A stretch of 64,000 bases of DNA from Sipunculus nudus. Taxonomy: Eukaryota > Annelida > Sipuncula > Golfingiida > Sipunculidae. The stretch covers positions 101,011,142 through 101,075,141 of the forward strand of contig CM049306.1 in assembly GCA_026874595.1 (NCBI GenBank), written 5' to 3'. The notes under the pieces were generated by a model. It had not been told where the DNA came from. It saw only the letters and a list, made by a program, of their open reading frames with translations, and did no database searches. Each line of letters starts with the position of its first letter. The first letter of the stretch is position 1. Positions 12,601 to 24,684 of the stretch are shown piece by piece. The position numbers were made by a program, and so were the translations under genes.

Positions 12601-15600
12601 TTTATGCAGAGAGGTCACTATGATCTATTTTTATGTATGGCCATCACTGCTACGTTCAGCTGAGCGTCATGGTGTTCCACAAATTATTCCAATGGTACCA
12701 ATAAATAGCTGTATCAACGAATATCAACGTCTGAACCGACTTGGTCAGCCACACTGCACCAATCTAACATATTTTCAATCATTTTCGTCAGTCTTATCCC
12801 TATATTGCTGTTCACGTGGGGTCTGAGCTAATTCAAGTCAAAGTTCCTCATTTTCCCATTCTTTTTTCTTTCACCCCGTGCTAACTACACAGATCGATCT
12901 CTGAAAACGAATCTTCAGGAGCAGGGAGGAAAAGGCTGGTGTTAAAAATGAAGTGTTCTTACACCTTTATTAAATAAAGTTTATTTTCATCGCCACTTGA
13001 TTTATTGTTTTACTAAGATAAAGCTTGCTTGGAAAAGTATTCATAGGATACAACGGATAGGCCTTGGGTTATCACGGGAAACGATGAATTAGATGAAACT
13101 TTAAACAAAAGCGTTTCCTGTTTGGTTTGATGAACATTACAATTCTTTTTAAAAGGGCAATTTATATACAGCTGTATAGCATCTGCTGACTGCCACGGAT
13201 ACACGCACCCACTGACATCGTTTATTATTTATCAGCTGTCCCAAGGTAAGCCCACTCACTGCCTTTAATTAATTCTTTATTTGACGAGTGAATTGACGCA
13301 GGTGGGAATAATCAGAACTTCCGTAACATGATTACCCGACGACATGCGAGAATAACATCTCTCTCTCTTTCTACCTCTCACTCTGCCTCCCTGTCTCTTT
13401 GTCTCTGTCTCCGTTTGTGTCTCTCTGCCTCTCTCTCTCTCTCTCTCTCTCTCTCATACACACATGTATACTCAATCACTGGTGAAGTGTTTGCAAATAC
13501 AAACAAATGTACAAGCAATATACAAAGTAAATATAAGCGATCTTCAATTGAAAAACACAAATATATTACATATCAGGCTGTCATAGTTCTATTTGTAACG
13601 CTCGCGTTTGAGAAATGATGTCACAGTGTTGTGTCCCCCTGTTAGCTGAGCTGACTGCCATAGCGGTCAACCTTTGTCCGTCGTCACGTCAGCCGTCTTA
13701 GGGCACATGTTGTAATAGTTGTATCTGGCAAGTATCTCTGAATCTCCAGGGAATCCATGGATCAATTCATTGGACATGACAAAACATAACCTAAATATAA
13801 TTTCTTATGCAAAATAACGGTAACTTAGTCCCAGATAAGTAAGGTTGTAGAATAATTTATTTGAGAATGTGCAAAAAATATAATTTGTAATAAATAAATA
13901 AAAGGTAAGATAATGAATAGAAAGAGATGTGTTTATTATTTTTTATCCTTTCCTTGCGTCGCCCATCCTACTCGGCAAGCCTGCTTCCTTGCATGATGGC
14001 TGCTCTCTCATGCGTAGTGCTGAGGGACATTGCTTGCCAACACGAATTTGCTGGTCCTCCCTCGAGGGGCATCTGGAGCGGAGAATTAAAGATAAATGCT
14101 GTACATATATTCCCGTTCTAACGAGACATCACATGAAGGCAAACAATAAAAAATATGAGAGGAAACCCGACATTAGGTCACGGTGACCTGTACTTGCGAG
14201 CTACTGGGAAAAAGAATAATTGAAAAGGGAAGAAAAAAAACAGGATAATTCCAAAAGGGAAGACTCGGGGAAGTCTCCACGAGTGCAGAACAAATATTTT
14301 ACCTTGTTTTATCAGAAGTTAATGATATATCACATTCACATCTTTCAAACCATCAGTATTTGAAAAAAAATGAGAATTAAAGGAAGGTGGACCGTCACTC
14401 TTCGTGTTATGAAACACACGCTTGTGCATCTCATAAATGTACTCTTGCAAATTAAAATACGAGCAAAAGACAAATATGCAAAACACAAATGTGCAAAACA
14501 ATATACTTTTTGGTGGCGCCGCCTATGTTGATCTACTTCTTTCAAACCAAATAGATTTTTTTCAACTGTTCCCATACAAGTCATAAAATATTAACAAACA
14601 TGTTAATCAAGGCCCTTCATTAGTAGATAATCTATAGTTACAGTTGACAAGTTCGTTTTAATTTACATTTGGATGTGTTTAATTCTGGTTTGATTTTAAA
14701 ATTAAGTTTCAATAACATCAACATGGTTATGAATACGTGTGGCATTCAAAGTAAAAATGGTAAGTCCTAGTTTTCCCGACCAACCAAGCATTTTTGGCTG
14801 TTTGTGAGACCACGGGAAAATAAATTCTTGTTAATCCACCTGCAGTATAACATATTTTAATATCGAGTGCATGATTTTGTTGGTAGTTGAAGTAGACATG
14901 ATATACACAATAAGTAAATCTATTGTTATATGGTCCCGGGTTCGTGTGAATATAGCCGGGTTTGACTATGGAGAGATTTATGGTATAGTACTTATGATTA
15001 CTTTCAAAATATTCAACTAATATAATGTTTGAAATAATAGCAAAACATTCACCGTTAGCAGGTGCCATAGGAACGGCTTTCCGATTGTCTCAGAAAGGCA
15101 AACATTACACGGAAATGCGCCGTCGACGGGGGACATAGAAATGGTGAGCGTCTGTCCAGCCGTCCGTCACACGTTTGTTAACGGAAGAACTCAAAAAGAA
15201 TTTGAGGTCCAGTCACCAAATTTGCAGAATTGATCAATGCACCTTAACTAGGGCTAGGTGAAGTTTGAACTTGGATGACCTTAACGCTTTTTTTCAAGGT
15301 CACAGTAGCAATAATGCTAAAATGGTTGTGTTAACGTACTAACTCGAAAAAAAATTTCAGGCGTACTTACAAAACTTGCAGCATTGATTCACCTTATTAA
15401 GGCCTAGGTTCAGTAAAAAAATGGATGTCTTTCATACAGGTTCCAAGGCTACAGAGGTAATCTTGGTGTGTGACATTGACCCTCTCAGAATTCATAAATG
15501 TATTCACAACTATTTTTCTATCTAGATGGGGGATATAATTCATCTGTTCCACTGATCAAGTTTTCCCTTGTTCATTTTGTATTAATCCGTTGGAAAAGTG

Positions 15601-17400
15601 AACACAGTGTTTTCCATATTAGTAGCCGATAAGTAGTAACAAGTATGACACAAAAACGAAATGTTTAACCGAAGGTCTTCTACCGATCGCCTACAACTCA
15701 TCAATTTTCCTACAGAAATGGTCCATATTTTCTAACAGTTTCCAGCATTTAGGTCCTCATCTCTTATATTTTCCTGTTCTTCTTTCCCTGTACGATCGTG
15801 CTACTTATATAACAGTGTTACTATTGAAAACATTCAGGTCTTTCTGAAAGGTGAAAATTCCAAAATATCACGATCCTTGCTTTGGCATATTGGATATACA
15901 GCGACAGCAGTCTACAATACGTCAGCAGTCTACAATAGTGAAATTTTGCCTCAATCATTTTCAGGCACATTCATTTAAAATCGTACATTCCTTAAGACAA
16001 AAAGCCAATTATCTCCGCATTAAACAACATGTAACACTCGTTCCCTTTGCTCATTGGTAAGTTTGGTGTCTAGCATCTGTGCATTGTGGTGCAACATATC
16101 ACTTTAGACATTCATATTTACATGTAAACATAACATTTAAAATCGGTATAATAATACATGAGTAAAGCGTCCAGACCATTTTGAAATATAAAATTATCTC
16201 TAACAGCATCCTAGATCCAAAACACAAATTATAAACGTTATATATATTAACTGAATATAATATTCTCTGATGTTCGTTGGTTGTAAATTCGAATTCGAAG
16301 TTAGGTATGATTTTAACACTTTTATCTCATGCCCCTTTCCACATTTTGGATATCCTGAGGTTAAAGTGTGAAACATTCTATATTGAAAAAAAAACTTGTC
16401 AATGGACTTCTTTGAAAAGCATATGATTGTTGCAGTATAAGTATAAGACTAAGAAGGTCATAACAAAAAACATGGTTCTGTTTAATTAGCCAAAACCGGG
16501 TTTTTGGTAATGTTGCATATTAGTGCTATGGCACAATTTCCCTCAAAGAATTTTTTTAATGTATGAAAATAAATTTCGTATTGATCATTTACACCGTTTC
16601 AAGAATTGAAGTTTGGTATTTTCAAAGCAATATGACAAAAGTCTAAGTATATCGCGGTAAAAATAACTTTCCTGCTGGCACAATGTTTTCTTCCAAATGT
16701 CTGTAGAACAGTATAAATTTTTGGGTGGCCTGAGTGAATTATTTTATTATGTCGTAGGCACGTCGCTTTGAAAGGTGAAAGAGTCATTAAAGGATCAAAA
16801 GTCTAAAATGGCTGGAGGCAAATGAGTTTGTATCAAATATACCTGTATATACCAAATACAAACTGGGACTGCCGGAAGGACAGATAGGTCTGTAAGGATA
16901 TGGGAAGACTAGACAGAAACTAGAAATCCCAATTTATACCGACCTCAGGGATATAAACGTCGTAGTCCCTACCTCCTGCTTTCAGATTCAGTGATTAGAC
17001 GCGACTTGTTATCGTTGAGTTACAGGTTATTAAGAAGTCTGGCTAATTAAGATACATTACCCGCTGTCTATCCAGCAGCTCTAGATACCATGGCAACAAC
17101 ATTGACGTCATTATCAAAACATAATATGATTTCCCCCTTCCTTTATTGAAAGAAAACTTTTCATGCAAAAAATCTTAAAACACGTTTGAATAGATCTCAA
17201 GAAATAAGGGATAATCAGAAATTAGTGTACTTATTTTATCGTTAAATCGTCGCTTCTATTACATCACCTGAAGTATTTCGTTTGACATGAGGAAATGCCA
17301 ATTGCCATGGTGACTTATTTTAATCACTTTTTAACAGATTATGCAGCACAGCACAGCAGCACAGCCTAGAACAGCGAGCTGTTAGTTAACAGAGAGAAGA

Positions 17401-17457
<57 letters not shown>

Positions 17458-18449
17458 TTTATGTATATTTTGCGTGTGTTGGGGGGGGGGTCTTAGGATG
17501 CGTTTTGTATAAACTTTATTATTACTATTATTTTTTTAGGTTTTTCAGGGCCCATCCATATTTCCTGCAGATGTTCTCACAGCTTAAAGAACTGCAAGGG
17601 GAACAGGAAATGCGTCACAATATGGCTTTTGAAGCGCATGCGCTCTCTGTCCTGTCGGTGTTTGATCTCGCCATTGAGAATTTGGATAAGGACGTTGACT
17701 GTGTCCTTTTGAAAATTGAACAAATTGCACGTCTCCATGCCAAGATTGAGGGCTTCCATGCTGATATGTTTGAGGTATATGTCAATAATGATTTTTTTTT
17801 CGAATAAATGTAAAACATTACATTTTTAATCATTAGTCGTTTCATATGTTGTGATCTGGTCTACGATCGGGAGCAGAAGTGCTATGAAAATTTTATTCGT
17901 CAGGTTATTATTATTTGCAATTATGAAAAAATTTACAATCTAAATGTTTTTTAATATTCAGTTATATTTACATAATACTGCTGTCATGTCGCGGGTGTTA
18001 TCATTGTCATTTTGTGTCACTCTTCTTGTGAACACATGTACCTGTCATTTAGATTTTTCTACAAACTGGAACCTGTCTGATAGATCATCTGTCTAATAAA
18101 ACCAAATCTCTGTTAAGACGGCCCTTGAGTGAACCAAAAGCATTCGCATTGGTAATAACTGACCTCTCTAATAAGACCACCTGTGAATTGAGACCACGTT
18201 TGGCCAGTCCCACAGGTGGAGTTATTACAAAGTATCACTGTTTATGCGAATTGGATACTGCGTTATTTGAATATTCATCATCTATTTCAGTACCTAGAAG
18301 ACCCCTTGGTGGAGAGTTTAAGGGATAAGTTTTGGGAGAAATTCACAGAGCGACACGAGGACCTGATACGTGCATTATACCGCTGGATAGAACAAAACAT
18401 GAAGTTAGAGGTAGAGGCCATTCATTATCGGCTCATTCCAGGAGACTGA
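4172..18449 (+). CDS. Globin, predicted N-myristoylated/palmitoylated (globin X-like or neuroglobin-like)
   Basis: This is a heme-binding globin of 181 aa. Exons are 4172-4323, 17540-17774 and 18291-18449. Intron 1 is phase 2 and falls five residues before the C1 His of the His-Pro pair (56-57), exactly the ancestral B12.2 position. Intron 2 is phase 0, before the 13th residue after the proximal His, exactly G7.0. Key residues are present: CD1 Phe63, distal E7 His84 and proximal F8 His117. The start chosen has G at -3 and +4. It gives Met-Gly-Cys-Ser, the dual acylation signature known from globin X, so membrane attachment is likely. An in-frame ATG at 4142 has a poor context and would remove that signal. 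Intron 1 is 13.2 kb and full of repeats. The family is certain; the subfamily is not. Expected roles are redox or signalling chemistry at membranes rather than bulk oxygen transport. Confidence 0.92.
4347..4647. mobile_element. MITE-like element, family M1, copy 1 (globin intron 1)
   Basis: A ~300-bp element with terminal inverted repeats of about 27 bases. The left end begins GGCC plus an A-rich stretch and then GGTATGGTTCTCA; the right end reads as its diverged complement. TAA precedes the left end. The interior holds a poly-C run, a GCCCGC-rich motif near each end and an A-tract. Other copies are at 7822-8110, 41979-42306 and 55695-55965. It starts only 23 bases after the exon 1 splice donor. 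Confidence 0.8.
6111..6167. repeat. (TA)n microsatellite
   Basis: Uninterrupted TA run of more than 50 bases in globin intron 1. Confidence 0.97.
6570..6621. repeat. (TA)n microsatellite
   Basis: Uninterrupted TA run. It creates spurious open frames of alternating Tyr-Ile on both strands. Confidence 0.97.
7822..8110. mobile_element. MITE-like element, family M1, copy 2 (globin intron 1)
   Basis: Same interior as the copies at 4347, 41979 and 55695: the CACCGCCCGCGTCAA block, a TTTTGATTTT stretch, AAGAAGATAAA, and TGATCATATGACATTTT. The left end is preceded by TTA. The right terminal repeat is more diverged (GGGAACCATACC is kept). Confidence 0.75.
9473..11172. mobile_element. Tandem-array element with hairpin ends (Helitron/pearl-like), about 1.7 kb
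   Basis: A tandem array is bounded on both sides by GC-rich hairpins. The left hairpin (9473-9489) pairs TGCCCC with GGGGCA. The right hairpin (11144-11172) has 13-base arms, ATGCCCCGGCCAC and GTGGCGGGGGCAT, with one mismatch and a 3-base loop. The left end also carries ATGCCCCCGCC, complementary to the right end. Short-unit arrays with subterminal hairpins are known from non-autonomous Helitron-like (pearl/Helentron) elements of molluscs; assignment to that class is inferred. No protein-coding capacity is seen. Confidence 0.6.
9497..11100. repeat. ~180-bp satellite-like tandem array, about 8.5 units
   Basis: The marker TTATC(T) recurs at 9600, 9781, 9962, 10124, 10304, 10484, 10664, 10845 and 11025. 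Spacing is 180-181 except one 162-bp unit (9962-10124) that has lost about 18 bases. Each unit holds a TTTTCATGAAATTTTCTA block, a GGGTCAAAAGTAGGTCAACC block and ATATCTGCAGGCATTGCGAA. Apparent 60-140 codon open frames here on the minus strand are products of the repeat. Confidence 0.95.
11210..12350. repeat. Degenerate repeat region after the array
   Basis: Phrases recur in diverged form: a GACAGGTCCTGAT-type motif near 9417, 11790 and 11995, and a GATT.TCATG(A/G)AA motif near 11600 and 12150. This suggests an old, decayed tandem repeat or element remains. No coding signal is seen. Confidence 0.35.
12351..17403. other. Rest of globin intron 1, no gene recognised
   Basis: AT-rich intronic DNA with a (CT)n run near 13431-13455 and a degenerate two-unit repeat near 15120-15490. 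I find no open frame here with recognisable protein similarity. Confidence 0.5.
15120..15490. repeat. Degenerate two-unit repeat, ~155 bp spacing
   Basis: GTTAACG followed by an AACTC-A-rich block, a TTGCAG..TTGAT block and CACCTTA recurs at about 15176 and 15331. The flank at 15120-15170 contains GGGGGACA and CCGTCCGTC motifs resembling those next to the 180-bp array's right hairpin. Confidence 0.45.
17404..17456. repeat. (TA)n microsatellite
   Basis: TA run of about 50 bases ending 84 bases before globin exon 2. Confidence 0.97.
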
Positions 18450-21400
18450 GGCCCACACGTTGATACCACTCAGTCACTGCTTATGATGAAAGCTTTATTC
18501 GTGTTTGACCAAGTATCATGCTGACCGGAAGTCACACGGAAAGAGTGCGTGCGCATCATGAGACTGCATTTCCGGGAGATAGAACTCTCAGAACAAAATG
18601 GAGTATCTGTTGCCATGACTCCTGCCTCCTTGAAAGACTTCATTTTTGGATTCCTCTTTCAGTATTCCAAAAAAAAACTAGATTAGCATGCCACATGTTT
18701 ATCTGCTGAACGGACGTTATACACAAAGCGGCAAGGATATAGAAAAAGTGTTACTTTGCTGGTGCTTTAATATAGCAGACATTTTTAAGTATGTAGGGAA
18801 ATCTTTCAGCAATTTTCAAGGATGCACTTCAGGTATATTTAAAAAAAAATATGGTAACATCATCAAATCCGCGACCTCGTGCACCTTGGTCCAAGTGATG
18901 AAAGGAACAAATTACTTTTGTAAACAGTTTCAGTTATCCCAAGGATGAGGTGTAATATGTTGCGATAGGACACCATACAAAGGTTAGGGCACCCCTCATT
19001 GCTATACTAACCGCTTTCAATAATCTCCGCTTGCAAGCTGGCCATGAAGTATATAAAAGCAAGAGCTATCATTTATCTTAATCCGGCGCATTAAGAAGAG
19101 ACAGAAACGAAGCGTTTTCAGTTGTTATGTGGAACAGATCTTTTTCACTGCATGAGTGACGTCTGCTGGCGATTGCCAACAATAATGGAACGGGTCCACT
19201 TAATTGACAAAGATCGACCGATATCGTCAAATCTCAACGATGAATAATTATCTTTAATATCTTAAATTACAAATATTGTCTAAACTCAGAGTTTAGGAGA
19301 TTATCGGAATTTTCAGCATTTAACAAAGCCCGTACTTCTGGCTAGATGGCTTAACCGGAACACAACAATTCTGCGACCGTCTCGTGTAGTTATATTTAAC
19401 CTTCTCTTGGAAAACAGTTTATTTCCCTTCTTTTTTTTATTAAGCATGAAAGTAGAACGATCTTAATTGCCAATATCTCTACGATATACCTTGAATGGTA
19501 TTTAGTCCATATTTTGCTAGTTCACTTTATATATACAAAAAAAAGTAATGAAAATTCTTGAAAGACCGCACCTGGCTCACCATTTGATTCTACGCCAAAA
19601 TACACAGTTTGAACCGAATTAGGGGGGGGGGGGGCTATTATTGGTATACTGTGATAAAAATAATGTAATAAGCGCTACTGAAGAAATATGGGGACTTCAT
19701 ACGAGAGCGAAGATGTTATTTAAGACATATCTTTATATTCTAAATTTGTTGGTTCATCTATTTTGAGTGAGTTTATTTAAAACGCTGATCATCATTATCT
19801 TCTGTAATATGTATAATTGTGCCGATACGATTACAAGTAATATGAGGAGAAACTGTCAAGCAGGATATTACTACCAGTGGTATATTGATCATGTATGCTT
19901 TGTCGAGGTCATTACTTGGTTTGCATACTTACACCAAGTAATCCCAAAAAGAGTCGCATATCGCCTTTACAGCGGAGATATCACTGGCGTGGACAAACAG
20001 TTTGTATGGGGGGAGAGTCGATTGTTCATGAATGTGACCGGATGAGCCATGTTGACATCTCTGATTCCATCTAACCAGAGCTGGGCGGCCGGAGTGTGGA
20101 GAGAGGTATCAATCACCTTTCATCATCTGAATCATAACTGATTCTAATTCAGACGATGCTCTTCATTGTTTACTGTTGCCCAGAACTCTGCCTCGAGGCG
20201 TCTCTCATAGACTCCCTAAGTACCATACATTTATTGTAATTCGGAACTATCAATATTTATCCTTGGGAACTTTTTCTTGTGGTTTGTACATGACAAAAAT
20301 GTATGTACCATACATTTATTGTAATTCGGAACTATCAATATTTATCCTTGGGAACTTTTTCTTGTGGTTTGTACATGACAATTGCACGGCGCTGTGCCAT
20401 TTTTATGTATTTTATGGAGACGACCTGTTGTTTGAATGTAAGATGTCGGAAGTTGTCGATCGTGCGTTTAGAGTGGCTGTGATTGTTTTTTTCTGCTGTT
20501 ATGGGTCCATGTAAATTATTGGTTGAATGGGTGTAAAGTAATTTTATTTTCATTTACTGAGTGAGTTCAGCATACAATGATATTAGCTCTTAGTAGTGAA
20601 TCTGCATTAAACAGGCAAGTCTTCAGAAATCTCCTAAGTTGCTGAGCAGACCAATGGTGCATTTTGTGATAAAAGCCTGACATTTTCAGGAATGAAAGTT
20701 TTTAATGTAAGTGTCATTTTAAGATAGATTTAAGGCATCTAAAATGATTTTGAATGACCTTGAAAGTTCACTGTTCATGCACAGTAACACAATATATACA
20801 TTGTATATTTAAACTCGGCTTAAAATATATTTGATCAAAATGATAGACAAAAAACAGGACATTCCAGAACCAATGCTCCTCACCTTATAATACATATTTA
20901 AATATGACCACTTTGACATTCATATTAGGGCCTAACCAGTTACGCGTTTTGTGACCTCGTTATAACCTCTCATTCATGGAAATTTTATGCTTTTATCACA
21001 AAATGCACAATTCTTATAAATATCTTAGCTAACCTGCTGTAATAAATCCAGAAGAGGTCTGACGCTTCGTATACTCCCTCACGCGTTACGTCATGAAACA
21101 GACATAACAATATGTAAGGTAAGGTTTGCACATAGGTCAAGGAAATCAGGAGTTTTTTTTTATTATTCGGCCCAGCTTCCGCTTTCATGCCAACAAGAGA
21201 AGCTATTAATTCAGCCTCAAACTCGTCTATGGTAACGGGAGAAGAGAAGTCATGACAGTATAGGAGACATTACTGTACACGTCAGGGAGATAGTACTTAG
21301 AGATACACATTCCACAGGCCACGCCCACCTTTCACATGTAATACGTCCAACCCCCTCATATTCCAGACACTTAATGTCTGCATTATAACATTATGTGGTT

Positions 21401-23400
21401 TTCACTGCTCTGTTAACAGTTTCCTAGTTTTTAATATTAAGATGTTACCAGAATATATTGAAGGTCTAGGCTGATACTCGGCCGAATGTAAAATGTACCT
21501 GGTTTATAAATTCTCGACTGTCACACACGTAGTTATATATATACACACGTATAACTTATTAATTATCACACAAATGACTCATTAATTATCAATGTAATAA
21601 TTTATAGGTTAGTCACTCAAAAGGCGTCTCTCTTACTATATACCTATACTTCGACTACAGACGAACACGGTTATACCATTAATTATATATGTATATTTAA
21701 ATCCTTGGAGACTAAGGGAGGATGCAAGCTAGTATAATTTAGTACTTTGAATATTCAAAGGATGCTCTGTTGACACCCTCGGGCAACTTTTACATTTCAT
21801 TGTAGACTAGAAAGATAGGATATTTCAATACAGGTATAACCAAAATGTAACGGCCAAAGTTGTCATAAATTAAGGTAAGCTATTCTCATAAGTATATACA
21901 TTATGCCTTCATTTGAAGACTTTGCAAAAGTTGATTCAGAAAATTTAATTACTCATAAATGTATTATAAAAATCCACCAACTAATAACCTTTGCAAGGTA
22001 TCTTCAAACTAATATATGTTAGGAAGTCTGCATACATTGCAAGATTAATTGAACATTGCTTTATATATAATCAGTATATGCTGCCAGGTCTAGATAGGCA
22101 ACAAACTTCCTGCAACAAACACACACATTTTAGTTTTATTCAGGGTGATGTCTGTCTATAGATCTAGAAGACAACTCTTGTACTTATATACCATTTAAAC
22201 AATATTTTGTAACATGTTTTGAATCATGCTGCAAAATGAGGAAGCAGCCCCTGGCCTGTTTTGACTGCCCTCTGGTTGGTGGTCTCCTAACTAATCAACA
22301 ATTGAGACTTTGATTGTAGACAATTTATTACTTTAGATAGGACATCAGGGCAGTTCATCTCATGATCTCACGTTAAAAAAATATTTACAGACTGGAGTTT
22401 CAGTGATTTTCCGTTAAGCCATAAGCACATCCGTGGTTAATCTTCATTTGACTTTAGTTAGAAACTACATGTATGGGACAAATTCTTTATCTCCATAGAA
22501 ACACAACATCCTATTTCAAACAAAATGTGTTACCAATCATTTATCATTTCTAAATACAGGCGATGACGTAATACTTGCTCTAGCCAATTATAACAGGGTA
22601 AAGTCAACGGCTTGAGACTAACACGCCGTGCACAAACAAATGTCACTTGTTCAAAATGTTTACTCAATTTAGTTACAACTAGGATTCAACGGCGCCTGAA
22701 GCTTTTCTTTAACATTATGTGCATAAGGTATACTATCTGGTAGAGGCGGTACATACTGTCTACACTGCAGAAAACATCTTAATACTATCATGGTTATGGC
22801 ACCCACGTTTTTCATAGGCATTGATTCATCGAGCCATTCTGGCGTCTATTTCATGAATAACAAAAAAGCTAATTGAACTAATCAAATAACTCGCGTACAC
22901 ATTCAACGCGGCTGCTGGAGCAGGTCTGGTGTTAGTTCTAGACCAAATCTTTAGCATTATCGGGAGGGCTTCGAGAGTTTGACCAATAAAGATATATACA
23001 CCTGTTTGTTTCTGGAGCACGTGTTATAGTCCAGATGGCGTGTGGACAGTGTATTGTTTGCATTTTGTTCGTTGAATTTGATTTGCGTTTGTGATGCTGG
23101 CCTGAATATTTGCAGGCTTGTTCATAATTCATTAAATAGACGTCAGAGCAGTTCGCCTAATAAAGGTCTGTCAAAGCTTAGTTGCCATAGTATGAAAATT
23201 GCATGGAAGGATGCCTCCTAATATAACACAATTATTTATATGCAAATGCTAACACACACTGCTCCCATATCCGAAGTTAAATGCTGAAGAGGTCAGTGAA
23301 TGGTACTCTTTGAAATAAACTAAGAATAAGAATAAAAGACGAGCATATTATGTATAAAACAAATGAACACGGGTCCTGCCTTATATTTTTGTTTCAGTGG
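18450..23400. other. Intergenic region between the globin gene and the minus-strand ABHD6 gene
   Basis: This holds the 3' untranslated regions of two convergent genes. I did not find a clear AATAAA close to either stop codon. It contains an 85-bp tandem duplication (20220-20388) and a poly-G run near 19622. I recognise no gene. Confidence 0.5.
20220..20388. repeat. 85-bp tandem duplication
   Basis: The block beginning TACCATACATTTATTGTAAT occurs at 20221 and 20306 and is almost identical through TTGTACATGACAA. The near identity implies a recent duplication. The unit is not a multiple of three, so it is unlikely to be coding. Confidence 0.9.
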
Positions 23401-24595
23401 TCACTGCGACTGAAGGTTCATCAGGTATTTAGCCACCTGCTCCTTCTCCTTGTCCGTTTCAAAGATCATGTGACTGCTGCCGTCAAGGAGATGAACTTTC
23501 ACGCAGTTCGGTAACGCTTCCTTTAGTACCTTGGCACCAGACACGTGAGTGACCTACGGGAAGACAATGGTTTAATTTTAGCTGCAGTGTAGCAAGGCCC
23601 GGACCTGTCTGCATAGTGAAATACAATCGATAAAATTCTTGTCCATTATTAGCGTGATGATCTTGAAATATGATTACAAACGTACGTATCCATTCTATTT
23701 ATTGAAACGCTTAATTTTTAAATACTTTTTAATATTGATATTAAACCTTCACCACCGTCTAGAATGCTTCTGTGCAGACCTCAACGCTGAATCGCCGATC
23801 AGGCCAAGCACAGTCTGTATATATAGTCCTGCTATCTTGAATATTTCTTCCGAATAAGATATTTTTAATGGAGCAGGATCACTACATTACACTTAGGATT
23901 GAAATACGTAAAAATAGAGGAAGGTCCAGTTCTTGGAATAAAAGTTTTAATAACTCGTGGTTAACTAATAACAATTAGTGAATAAAAATGGTAGGTACAA
24001 GTCCGCTTACTTTGTCGTTGGTGCCCCAGATGATTTGACACGGAACTGTCACAGACTTGGCAGCCTTCGGCAACGTGTCATCTTCAATGTCCGCTTTCAG
24101 ATACTTCATTACTGAATATAAAAAAATGCATTTATATTAAATTAGTATAAACAATAAATATATCTTGAAATGGCGGAATTATTTATCCGATTACTGCTAA
24201 ACTAGGTATATATGTATACTCCAGAAACATTGCGTAGAAGTGGGCGAAACAGCTTTTGTGTTAACGTTTGTACATATCCACATCATATTTCCACAATTGG
24301 CGATGTAACGCTGTTTAACATGTAACGCTGTTTAACATGTAATACCGTTAAAAAAGCACCAGTTTGAACAGAAGAATAACGTACTTTAGGCTCAGTTTTT
24401 TAACTTCACACATAAACCCTCAGAAAAATAACGAGGTTCAATTGAAAGTCCAGTCAAATTCCTTAAAACATCATAACCACATTTGCGTCTATTGGTTACA
24501 GGCAAATCAAACCTTCGTACATCTCTTGTAGAAGTCAAGCTTCCAGTCTCTCATCTGCAACATCCCTTTGACAAACTATAAATAAATAAATGTAA

Positions 24596-24684
<89 letters not shown>

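Noticed and set aside
14727-15068. 113-codon minus-strand open frame
   Set aside because: AT-rich composition, no recognisable domain, inside the globin intron.
18050-18200. Possible pogo/Tigger-like end (ACTGGAACCTGTCTGATAGATC and TAATAAGACCACC)
   Set aside because: Resembles the common CTCTnnTAAnnACCACC terminal motif, but there is no matching opposite end or transposase.
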